From assembly GCA_026990765.1 (NCBI GenBank), contig JALXCV010000087.1, forward strand, positions 1 to 55,359: DNA of 55,359 nt, read 5' to 3'. The notes below the pieces were generated by a model. It saw only the letters and a list, made by a program, of their open reading frames with translations, was not told where the DNA came from and searched no databases. Positions 28,113 to 37,073 of this stretch are shown here, in pieces. Every line of letters begins with the position of its first letter. The stretch's first letter is position 1. A program made the translations under genes and the position numbers. This stretch comes from Hyphomicrobiales bacterium (GTDB taxonomy: Bacteria > Pseudomonadota > Alphaproteobacteria > Rhizobiales > Aestuariivirgaceae).

Positions 28113-28195
28113 TTGCCTGATGAATGCAAGTTTTAACTTTGGCTATTGTGACAGGCAGTATGAAAGCCATGTGATCATATCGGGAGCTATTATCA

Positions 28196-29356
28196 ATGCC
28201 CGGTAAATCATCAACCCAGCGCAGTGCTCTCAAGGCCCTTAATGAAAAACTTCTTAAAGGGTTTGAAGCTGCCGGTTTTGATCATATTTCGCCTCAGATA
28301 ATCCAGCCGGCTGATGTGTTTCTGGAACGCGCCGGGGAGGACATACGCTCGCGCACCTTTGTCTTTACTGATCCTGACGGGGCTGAATTATGCCTGCGTC
28401 CTGACCTGACTGTGCCAACCTGCCGCTATCATCTCAATAATGCCGCAAGCCCGGCGACGGCAGCTCGTTATTGCTATTGCGGCCCGGCATTTCGCCATCA
28501 ATCCGGCAGCAGCCCGGCACCGCGTGAATTTGAACAGGCAGGACTTGAGATTTTCGGTGCCACTGACCCACAAGAATCTGAAGCCGAAATATTCAACCTG
28601 ACCATTGCAGCAATGGAGCAGGCAGGGCTTGATGATTATACTGTCAGGCTTGGTGATCTGGGGTTGTTTCATGCCTTGCTCAATTCAATTGATATGCCAC
28701 AGCGCTGGCGCCAGAGGCTGGCCGGTGATTTCTGGCGACCGCAGGCTTTCCACCAGTTGCTGTCACGAATAACCGGACAGGAACCATGGGCTGAAACCTC
28801 GATTTCCCCATTGCTGGCCACTATAACACCTGACACTGTATTGGCAGCCACCGAGGCTGAACTGGACCGGCGTGGTCTGGTGTTGGTGCCGGGTCGCAGT
28901 GTTGATGATATTGCTGCAAGGCTTGCAGACAAGGTTGCTGATCGAAACGCGCCGCCACTTGATATTTCCACAGCCAACCTTATTGATGATTATCTTTCCA
29001 CTTCAGGCGGTCTTGAAAAAGTCCATTCATCACTTGAACAATTAGCCGCCCGTACCAGCAAGCAGTTTTCCATAGCACTGACCAGACTGAAACAGCGTTG
29101 TGAATTATTTGATCTGGCAAGGTTGAATAATGCCAGTGCGGTTTTTTCCGGTGAGTTTGGCCGAACGCTTGAATATTATACCGGCTTTGTTTTCCAGATC
29201 GAGGCCAAGGACAAATCTGGCAACAATATAGTTGTTGCAGGTGGCGGGCGCTATGACAACATGATCTCTGATATCGGCAATTGCGAACAGGTTCCAGCGG
29301 TTGGTTGCGCTATCTATACTGAAAGATTGCTGGCTTTAACGAAGGAAAGGCAATGA
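28196..29356 (+). CDS. hisZ: ATP phosphoribosyltransferase regulatory subunit
   Basis: HisZ is a catalytically dead paralogue of HisRS that, with the short HisG, forms the histidine-sensitive first enzyme of histidine synthesis. This 386-residue protein keeps the class II core (ERAGEDIRSRTFVFTDPDG, LCLRPDLTVPTCRYH, and the HisRS-like TLEYYTGF-type sequence at RTLEYYTGFVFQIEA) but lacks the anticodon-binding domain. The four-base overlap of its stop with the hisG start supports this over a second hisS. Confidence 0.93.
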   Translation: MPGKSSTQRSALKALNEKLLKGFEAAGFDHISPQIIQPADVFLERAGEDIRSRTFVFTDPDGAELCLRPDLTVPTCRYHLNNAASPATAARYCYCGPAFRHQSGSSPAPREFEQAGLEIFGATDPQESEAEIFNLTIAAMEQAGLDDYTVRLGDLGLFHALLNSIDMPQRWRQRLAGDFWRPQAFHQLLSRITGQEPWAETSISPLLATITPDTVLAATEAELDRRGLVLVPGRSVDDIAARLADKVADRNAPPLDISTANLIDDYLSTSGGLEKVHSSLEQLAARTSKQFSIALTRLKQRCELFDLARLNNASAVFSGEFGRTLEYYTGFVFQIEAKDKSGNNIVVAGGGRYDNMISDIGNCEQVPAVGCAIYTERLLALTKERQ

Positions 29357-30045
29357 GTAAAACCCTGATTATTGCTGTACCGTCCAAAGGCCGGTTGATG
29401 GAAAAGACCCTTAAGGCATTTGCCAAGGCTGGCTATGAAATTTCCCGCACCGGTTCAGATCGCGGTTACCGTGGCCAGATTGCCAATATGGAAAATGCGG
29501 AAATTGCTTTTCTTTCTGCAAGCGAAATTGCCCGCAACCTTATGGATGGAAAAATTCATATCGGTGTGACCGGTGAAGATCTGCTGCGCGAAACCATTCC
29601 TGATACTGATCGCTTTGTTGATATGCAGATCAGGCTGGGTTTTGGCCATGCCGATGTGGTTGTGGCCCTGCCTGAATGCTGGCTGGACGTTGCCAGCATG
29701 TCTGATCTTGATGAAGTATGCGAAGAGTTCTACCGTCACCATAACAAGCGGTTGCGGGTGGCAACCAAATATTTGCGCATAACCCGTCAGTTCTTTGCCG
29801 CAAAAGGAGTTGCCGGTTACCGGATAATTGAAAGTCCGGGAGCCACCGAAGGGGCACCGGCAGCTGGAACCGCGCAGGTTATAGTTGACATCACCTCCAC
29901 CGGTTCAACCCTGAAAGCCAATCATCTGAAAATTCTTGATGATGGCATTATTCTTAAATCAGAAGCTGTCCTTGGCGTTGCACAAACCGCCAACGCCGAT
30001 CCACGCGTGCAGGCCCTCAAACAGGCATTTGCCGATCAGTGTTGA
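29353..30045 (+). CDS. hisG: ATP phosphoribosyltransferase, short form
   Basis: This 230-residue short-form enzyme catalyses the first committed step of histidine synthesis, joining ATP and PRPP. It lacks the C-terminal regulatory domain of long HisG and therefore needs HisZ, encoded immediately upstream. Conserved regions are AVPSKGRLMEKT, GVTGEDLLRE, TKYLRITRQFF and the PRPP loop DITSTGSTLKAN. Its 3' end overlaps the convergent cupin-like gene by 29 bases. Confidence 0.95.
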   Translation: MSKTLIIAVPSKGRLMEKTLKAFAKAGYEISRTGSDRGYRGQIANMENAEIAFLSASEIARNLMDGKIHIGVTGEDLLRETIPDTDRFVDMQIRLGFGHADVVVALPECWLDVASMSDLDEVCEEFYRHHNKRLRVATKYLRITRQFFAAKGVAGYRIIESPGATEGAPAAGTAQVIVDITSTGSTLKANHLKILDDGIILKSEAVLGVAQTANADPRVQALKQAFADQC

Positions 30046-30988
30046 AATCACCATGCGCATAAGGTTCTATGTCGCGTACCCCTTGTGGCGCCAGCGGATC
30101 AACCCGGAATGATACCATCTTCACCCGGCGATGACCTTTCTGGATACCGGTCTTTTTTATACCCATAGCCAGCGCACTTTTCAACCATGCAGATGGTCCA
30201 TCTATCGAATTTGAAAGCGAACCGATACCAAAGTGCCGGTTAAGGTAACCATTGGCAAAATTAACTCCGTAGCGCTTCATGCTTTCCAGCGTATAATGTT
30301 CAGTTGATAGCGACACGTTCAGCACATCATGATTTTGCACCCGGTGCGGTACATTTTGCGGCCATGTCAAAACCTGCCCCGGCTCCAGATCAACCGTTTG
30401 GGCATAATCATCAAAATCTTCACCAAAAGGAATATCGACCTCATCAAATTCATTCAGATAAATTCCTTCAAGCATGTCTCTTGCCAGAAATTTTTCTTCC
30501 ATCGGATATACATAAACCTTCTTTATCCCGCGCAACTGCCACAACACGGTAACCGGGATATCAGCATGATATATCGATTGCACCATTGGCGATGAAATAA
30601 TAAACCCGATTTGCGGGTGCCGGATTTTCAATCCCGGTATTGCCGCTTCAAAACCATCGTAAATTTCTTCCAGCAGTTTTTGATATTCAGGAATTACATG
30701 ATTGAGGTCGCGCAGATTAAGCCAGACCCTGCCAGTTTTGACCGCCTCTATAACATCTTTTCCCTTAACCCCCATGACATCACCGGTTCGCCATGAGGCA
30801 TTGTCATCCTTTGCATGTCCCATTGTGACAACATCGATCATATCATCTGGTGTAGCATCGATAAGATCAGCCAAACCTGTATCTGAAACGTCAATACGTT
30901 CTGCAAGCGTATGTTTTCGATAGAATATCTGTTTTTCAAACAGTTGGCGATCAGTGTCTTTCCAGTCAGGAATGATTTTATGGATCAT
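30017..30988 (-). CDS. Cupin/JmjC-like Fe(II)/2-oxoglutarate oxygenase candidate
   Basis: This 323-residue protein has a double-stranded beta-helix region of the cupin-like (cupin_8/JmjC) type. An HxD pair is visible in SIYHADIPVTVLWQLRG and a distal His in NVPHRVQNHDVLNVSLS, consistent with the iron-binding triad of 2-oxoglutarate-dependent hydroxylases. The substrate is unknown; relatives modify proteins or small molecules. I chose the ATG at 30988 because AAGGAGAG lies seven bases upstream. The in-frame extension to 31081 runs through the groEL terminator and is not coding. Its 3' end overlaps hisG on the other strand. Confidence 0.78.
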   Translation of the reverse strand: MIHKIIPDWKDTDRQLFEKQIFYRKHTLAERIDVSDTGLADLIDATPDDMIDVVTMGHAKDDNASWRTGDVMGVKGKDVIEAVKTGRVWLNLRDLNHVIPEYQKLLEEIYDGFEAAIPGLKIRHPQIGFIISSPMVQSIYHADIPVTVLWQLRGIKKVYVYPMEEKFLARDMLEGIYLNEFDEVDIPFGEDFDDYAQTVDLEPGQVLTWPQNVPHRVQNHDVLNVSLSTEHYTLESMKRYGVNFANGYLNRHFGIGSLSNSIDGPSAWLKSALAMGIKKTGIQKGHRRVKMVSFRVDPLAPQGVRDIEPYAHGDFNTDRQMPV

Positions 30989-31043
30989 CTGTAAACTCTC
31001 CTTGATACCTTTTAAGGAGAAACAGAAGCAAAAGGCATGCCAC

Positions 31044-31078
31044 AAAAAAGGGCCGTTGCGAAAACTGCAACGACCCTT
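31044..31078 (-). terminator. Rho-independent terminator of groESL
   Basis: On the minus strand, stem GGGTCGTTGC/GCAACGGCCC (one internal mismatch, loop AGTTTTC) is followed by six T. It lies 24 bases after the groEL stop, within the leader of the cupin-like gene. Confidence 0.92.
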
Positions 31079-31101
31079 CAAACCTGATTTGGCTGGCTGG
31101 C

Positions 31102-32766
<1,665 letters not shown>

Positions 32767-32812
32767 CTATATTTGTACATGAATTGTGTTGGGAATTTCC
32801 TTTGGAAAAGGA

Positions 32813-33100
32813 CTATTCCAGAACACCCATGATGTCAGATTCCTTCATGATCAACAGGTCTTCACCATTGATCTTGACTTCAGTTCCGGACCATTTGCCA
32901 AACAGGATTTTATCGCCTGCTGCTACATCCATGGCCACGATTTCATTATTTTCACCGCGGGCACCTGGGCCAACAGAAACAACTTCACCCTGGCTTGGTT
33001 TTTCCTGGGCAGTATCTGGAATGATGATACCACCAGCGGTTTTTGTGTCTTCTTCAAGCCGACGTACAACAACGCGGTCATGCAAAGGACGGAATTTCAT
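32813..33100 (-). CDS. groES: Co-chaperonin GroES
   Basis: This 95-residue GroEL cap begins [18 protein letters not shown]. The mobile loop contains [18 protein letters not shown], and the C-terminal half is [11 protein letters not shown] followed by the standard KYSG-like region ([19 protein letters not shown]). The ATG at 33100 is right for the family and has AGGAGAAATC just upstream; the in-frame extension to 33175 would run into the CIRCE operator. It is the first gene of groESL. Confidence 0.99.
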   Translation of the reverse strand: MKFRPLHDRVVVRRLEEDTKTAGGIIIPDTAQEKPSQGEVVSVGPGARGENNEIVAMDVAAGDKILFGKWSGTEVKINGEDLLIMKESDIMGVLE

Positions 33101-33162
33101 ATGATTTCTCCTTGATTTACTCATATAGCGGGATTTATCCGAAATCCTGCCTGCTCCCACTA

Positions 33163-33189
33163 TTAGCACTCTCAATCATCGAGTGCTAA
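33163..33189. promoter_or_regulatory. CIRCE operator (HrcA-binding)
   Basis: TTAGCACTC-N9-GAGTGCTAA is a perfect match to the CIRCE consensus with the normal nine-base spacer. It lies just after the predicted groESL transcription start, 63 bases upstream of the groES ATG. It indicates heat-inducible repression by HrcA, whose gene is not in the window. Confidence 0.98.
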
Positions 33190-33203
33190 CAACTTGTCGC
33201 ATC

Positions 33204-33232
33204 ACTTAGTTACTCAATCCGATCTCGTCAAG
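33204..33232 (-). promoter_or_regulatory. groESL promoter
   Basis: On the minus strand, CTTGAC (33227-33232) is followed after 17 bases by CTAAGT (33204-33209), close to the alphaproteobacterial housekeeping consensus CTTGAC-N17-CTATAT. The predicted start is near 33197, placing the CIRCE element immediately downstream as expected. Confidence 0.7.
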
Positions 33233-33251
33233 GGTGCCAAGCAGATTCAGG

Positions 33252-33503
33252 TTAATTAGAAACGGGTTTTTTGCTTTTCTTGTGCCCGGAGTTCTTTGCG
33301 CAGCCGGATTCACGTATAAACCGGTCTTCAGGTTTTTCTGTAAACAGCTTTTTTGACAGGGTGATCTTGAAATCATTGTCATTCGCCTGTGGCTTTATCA
33401 CCTCAGTCTTGTTGGCGCCGGCAAAGGCTACAGATTGCCCTGCTGTAAAAACAAGTGCGGCTACTGCAATATGCCATTTGAAGTAATGAATTTGTCTGTG
33501 CAT
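33252..33503 (-). CDS. Small secreted hypothetical protein
   Basis: I do not recognise a family. The protein has 83 residues with a signal peptide (HIAVAALVFTAGQSVAFA) and a basic, Lys/Asn-rich mature part ending KNSGHKKSKKPVSN, containing a single Cys in RESGCAKN. It is divergent from the EAL-domain gene and lies between it and the groESL promoter. The signal peptide and separate position suggest a real gene, but support is moderate. Confidence 0.55.
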   Translation of the reverse strand: MHRQIHYFKWHIAVAALVFTAGQSVAFAGANKTEVIKPQANDNDFKITLSKKLFTEKPEDRFIRESGCAKNSGHKKSKKPVSN

Positions 33504-33588
33504 AGGCGTGTATTATCACGCCAACTCGTTTTTAGCCAGCTTATTGTCTAATATGGCAGCAAGGCTCGTGATTCGTAAAGATTGTACA

Positions 33589-34677
33589 ATGCACCACTTA
33601 CCAGACAAAACCGCCTATATTTTTGCCGCTCTTTGTGGTGGAGCCCTTATCGCCGGGATCGCTGGTTTCATAATAGATACCAGCGCCACCAGCGCCTTGA
33701 TAGCTGCCGTGATCATGCTGGTTATAGCCCAACTGATACTGTTCTTCTCCAACAGCAAAACATCTTTGACAGATGATAAAATCCTGTCAGCAATTGAAGA
33801 GCTGCAACTCCAGATATCTGCCATGCAAACCAGAATGTCAGAAAATGCCGGTTTGATTAGCCAGGCATCAAGGCCGCAACTGCCATCTGACAACCCCGTT
33901 GCAATCAGACCGGAAACACCGGACATCGAGTTGCTTGACCGGCAAAAACTGTTCACCTATCTCGAACCGGTTATAGATGTAAAAACCGGCAAGACTGCCG
34001 CCTACCGGGCGCAACTGGCATTTGCCCGAACCCCGGACAATCATGTTTTGCTGCATCATATGAGCCAACAGATAGATCAGCAGGGGATTTATGGCGACCT
34101 TGATATGAGGTTGCTGGAATCACTGGTTGATGTAATCAATCGCCTGGCTAGCCGAAACCGGCATATTCCAATTTTTTGCCAGATATCCAGACATTCATTT
34201 GCTTCAACAGAATTTTTACAGGAACTGACCAGATTTCTGCATGATCAGCCGAAAGTTGCCAGATCACTTGTGATCGAGATTGCCCAGAGCGAACTGGCGC
34301 AACTTGATGATGAGGCCATGGCAGGACTTGCATATCTGGCCCGAATTGGCGCGGTGTTCTGCCTTGGCGGGGCTGGTCTTGAAAGCCCTGACCTTGCCAG
34401 CCTGGCTTCGCTTGGTTTCAAATATCTTGATCTGGATATGGACAACAACACCAAAACCTATTCAGTCAGCGCCTTTGTTACCGGCGGCAGGGCATTTGCT
34501 ATGCGCAATGATGCCAAGCAACATGATATTGCAATCATTGGTTCCAGCCTGACCCGCAAAAGTCAGCATGATGCCTTCAGACAATTTATGGATTTTGCCA
34601 GAGGTCCGGTTTATTCACCACCCCGACTGGTCAAGACCGACAAGCAGCAATCAGCTTCTTTTTCTAGGGCTGCTTGA
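33589..34677 (+). CDS. Degenerate EAL-domain membrane protein (TipF-like)
   Basis: From the chosen ATG this is 362 residues: two N-terminal membrane helices (about 5-25 and 32-50), a short coiled coil (TDDKILSAIEELQLQISAMQ), then an EAL-fold domain. The first signature, normally EAL or ExLxR, reads YRAQL, and the usual metal-binding acids are not evident, so phosphodiesterase activity is unlikely. Membrane helices plus coiled coil plus degenerate EAL match Caulobacter TipF, a c-di-GMP-binding flagellar organiser. That similarity is of architecture only. Upstream in-frame starts exist at 33508 (GTG) and 33553. It precedes the HAD-IIA gene on the same strand. Confidence 0.75.
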   Translation: MHHLPDKTAYIFAALCGGALIAGIAGFIIDTSATSALIAAVIMLVIAQLILFFSNSKTSLTDDKILSAIEELQLQISAMQTRMSENAGLISQASRPQLPSDNPVAIRPETPDIELLDRQKLFTYLEPVIDVKTGKTAAYRAQLAFARTPDNHVLLHHMSQQIDQQGIYGDLDMRLLESLVDVINRLASRNRHIPIFCQISRHSFASTEFLQELTRFLHDQPKVARSLVIEIAQSELAQLDDEAMAGLAYLARIGAVFCLGGAGLESPDLASLASLGFKYLDLDMDNNTKTYSVSAFVTGGRAFAMRNDAKQHDIAIIGSSLTRKSQHDAFRQFMDFARGPVYSPPRLVKTDKQQSASFSRAA

Positions 34678-34733
34678 CGTATCCGGTCAAGTGTTCTAGT
34701 CCGTGATCCTGTTTCCTCACCTGGACATGATCA

Positions 34734-35591
34734 ATGAAAACACCACTGGCAACCAATGGCCGCGAATTGTCGCCAAACTATAAAATCTGGTTCTGCGATA
34801 TATGGGGAGTTGTGCATGATGGCCGCAATGCCTATCAGCCAACCTGTGACGCCCTGATAAAACATCGCAATTCTGGCGGGATCGTAATTTTTATCACCAA
34901 TTCACCACGACCGACCCACGCCATATTGCCGCAATTGCGTACAGTCGGGGTTGATCCCCAGTGCTATGATGCAATTGTAACTTCAGGCGATGTTACCCGT
35001 AAATTGCTGATGCAGTTCAAAGGCAAAAAACTGTTCCATATCGGACCACAAAGAGACAAACCGCTGATTGAAGGTCTGCCTCTGGAAATTGTTGATGAAC
35101 AACATGCCGATGCGGTTTTGTGCTCGGGTCTTTATAATGATCATGAAGAACAGCCTGAAGATTATGATGAGATGCTGGCAAGACTGTTTGCCAGAAACCT
35201 CAAAATGATCTGTGCCAACCCCGACAAGGTTGTCCAGTATGGTGACCAGTTATTGCCATGCGGCGGTGCATTGGCTGAACGCTATGAAAATCTTGGTGGT
35301 GAAGTGGAAATGGCCGGCAAGCCTTTTGCCCCCATCTATGATATCTGCATGCAAAAAGCCAAAGAAGTTGCGGGTCAAGATATTGACAAATCACAGGTCA
35401 CAGTTCTGGGTGACGGCCTGGCCACTGATATAAAAGGTGCCCGCAATAATGATTTTGCCGCCGTCTTTGTCAATGGCGGTATTCACAGTGATGATGATCA
35501 TGATGGCTCAGCCCAAAAAATTGCTGCAATTGCCGAAAAAGCAGTTAAGGGTGTCAAGATAGTCGGCGCAATGACAAGGTTTGAATGGTGA
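34734..35591 (+). CDS. HAD-superfamily IIA hydrolase (TIGR01459-like)
   Basis: This 285-residue NagD-like HAD protein has motif I FCDIWGVVHDG with nucleophile Asp22, motif II FITNSPRP, a conserved Lys region, and motif IV VLGDGLATDIKGARN. The second position of the DxD motif is Trp24, not Asp. This DxWGV form appears typical of the alphaproteobacterial subgroup, but it means general acid catalysis must differ from standard HAD phosphatases. The substrate is unknown. It overlaps the MaoC gene by seven bases and is two genes upstream of ribF, a conserved neighbourhood in Rhizobiales, so a link to flavin metabolism is possible. Confidence 0.85.
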   Translation: MKTPLATNGRELSPNYKIWFCDIWGVVHDGRNAYQPTCDALIKHRNSGGIVIFITNSPRPTHAILPQLRTVGVDPQCYDAIVTSGDVTRKLLMQFKGKKLFHIGPQRDKPLIEGLPLEIVDEQHADAVLCSGLYNDHEEQPEDYDEMLARLFARNLKMICANPDKVVQYGDQLLPCGGALAERYENLGGEVEMAGKPFAPIYDICMQKAKEVAGQDIDKSQVTVLGDGLATDIKGARNNDFAAVFVNGGIHSDDDHDGSAQKIAAIAEKAVKGVKIVGAMTRFEW

Positions 35592-36031
35592 TCAATATGA
35601 GCGGGCAGACTGGATATTTTCTGGAAGATTTGAGCATCGGCATGTCTGCCAGTATGGAAAAGCAGCTGGGAGAAGCCGAAATCACCCAATTTGCAGCTAT
35701 CACCGGTGATGTAAATCCGGTGCATATGGATGAAGAATATGCCAGCGGCACCATGTTCAAGACCCGTATTGCCCATGGCATGCTGACAGCCAGTCTGATC
35801 TCTGGCATTTTAGGGGTTAAACTGCCCGGTCCCGGCTGCATTTATCTGTCACAGGATGTCCGGTTTCGCGCACCGGTACATATTGATGATATTGTGGTTA
35901 CAACAGCAACAGTCACCAGAATCAATGAGGCCCGCAAACAGGTAACACTTGCCTGTAAATGCAAGGTTGCAGACACAGTAGTACTCACCGGCAATGCGCT
36001 GGTAATGGTGCCATCAAGACTTAAAGGATAA
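35585..36031 (+). CDS. MaoC-like (R)-enoyl-CoA hydratase
   Basis: This 148-residue hot-dog-fold protein has the R-hydratase signature FAAITGDVNPVHMDEEYA, with the catalytic Asp and His, followed by RIAHGMLTASL. It resembles PhaJ, which hydrates trans-2-enoyl-CoA to (R)-3-hydroxyacyl-CoA. AAGG five bases before the ATG supports this start; a later ATG at 35597 is possible. It overlaps the HAD gene and ends six bases before the ribF start. Confidence 0.88.
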   Translation: MVINMSGQTGYFLEDLSIGMSASMEKQLGEAEITQFAAITGDVNPVHMDEEYASGTMFKTRIAHGMLTASLISGILGVKLPGPGCIYLSQDVRFRAPVHIDDIVVTTATVTRINEARKQVTLACKCKVADTVVLTGNALVMVPSRLKG

Positions 36032-36036
36032 CTGCC

Positions 36037-37041
36037 TTGTTCAATATCAAGCATAGCCAGACCGTTCCCAACGGTTGCAAGGGAGCTGCCATTGCCATTG
36101 GCAATTTTGATGGCATGCACCTTGGACATCAGGCGCTGATAGAAAAGGCAGAACAATATGCAAGGGCCAATAATTGTATATCGGGTATTGTGACTTTTGA
36201 ACCTCACCCGAAACTGCTGTTTCGACCTGATGAACCAATGTTTCGTTTATCCCCGCCGCGCTGGAAAGCCAGACTGGCAAAAGCCCTTGGGGTGCAATAT
36301 CTTGATGCAATCAATTTTGATATGTCACTGGCCGGACTGGAACCAGAAGAATTTGTGAAACAGATACTGGTGGAAAGGCTGGCCGTATCGCATGTGGTTA
36401 CCGGATATGATTTTCACTTTGGCAAGGGCCGCAAAGGCTCCCCTGATACCATGCGGACACTGGGTAAAAAATACGGCTTTGGTGTTACCATAGTTGATCA
36501 GGTAACAGATATTGATGGTGTTGCACCATATTCATCAAGTTATATAAGGACTGCCCTCAGGCGTGGTCATGTTGCCCATGCAGCTCACCAGCTTGGATAT
36601 TGGTGGTCAATAATGGGGACCGTGGTTGAAGGTGACAAGCGCGGACGAACCATCGGCTATCCAACCGCAAATATCCGTCTCGACAAGGGTTGTGAACCAC
36701 ATGAAGGCATATATGCGGTCAGGGTGCGCCATGCCGATCAGGATAAAAACCTGACATGGAAAGGTGCAGCCTATATTGGCTACCGGCCAACCTTTGAGAC
36801 CAAAAGACTGTTTCTGGAAGTATTTTTGTTTGACTTTGATGGTGATCTTTATGGGCAAGAGCTGATCGTTGAATTTATTGATTTCATCCGGCCCGACAAG
36901 AAGTTTGACCAGCTGGATGATCTTCTGGCCCAGATGAAAATTGACTGTGATACGATCAGGGATCGGCTCGATATTATCTCTGGAGCCGATCCCATGCTTG
37001 ATTTCAAGCTTGGCCAACTTCAGTCAGCCAACAGGCTTTAG
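36037..37041 (+). CDS. ribF: Bifunctional riboflavin kinase/FAD synthetase
   Basis: This 334-residue enzyme makes FMN from riboflavin and then FAD. The N-terminal adenylyltransferase domain has GNFDGMHLGHQ and VTGYDFHFGKGRKG; the C-terminal kinase domain has KRGRTIGYPTANI. The start appears to be TTG at 36037: AAAGGA lies eight bases upstream and no ATG fits the known N-terminus. Many flavoproteins are encoded nearby, but ribF is a housekeeping gene. It converges with the POR operon, 32 bases apart. Confidence 0.95.
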   Translation: MFNIKHSQTVPNGCKGAAIAIGNFDGMHLGHQALIEKAEQYARANNCISGIVTFEPHPKLLFRPDEPMFRLSPPRWKARLAKALGVQYLDAINFDMSLAGLEPEEFVKQILVERLAVSHVVTGYDFHFGKGRKGSPDTMRTLGKKYGFGVTIVDQVTDIDGVAPYSSSYIRTALRRGHVAHAAHQLGYWWSIMGTVVEGDKRGRTIGYPTANIRLDKGCEPHEGIYAVRVRHADQDKNLTWKGAAYIGYRPTFETKRLFLEVFLFDFDGDLYGQELIVEFIDFIRPDKKFDQLDDLLAQMKIDCDTIRDRLDIISGADPMLDFKLGQLQSANRL

Positions 37042-37067
37042 AGCGAGATGTGTTCACATATCGCTCT
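37040..37067. terminator. Convergent hairpin between ribF and the POR operon
   Basis: AGAGCGA and TCGCTCT form a stem, extended past one mismatch by ATGTG/CACAT. It starts at the ribF stop and lies just after the end of the minus-strand operon. It lacks a clear T-run in either direction, so it is a weak bidirectional terminator or 3'-end stabiliser. Confidence 0.45.
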
Positions 37068-37073
37068 AACCGG

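Noticed and set aside
28196-29356. A second histidyl-tRNA synthetase gene
   Set aside because: It lacks the anticodon-binding domain and is coupled to short-form hisG, so it is HisZ.
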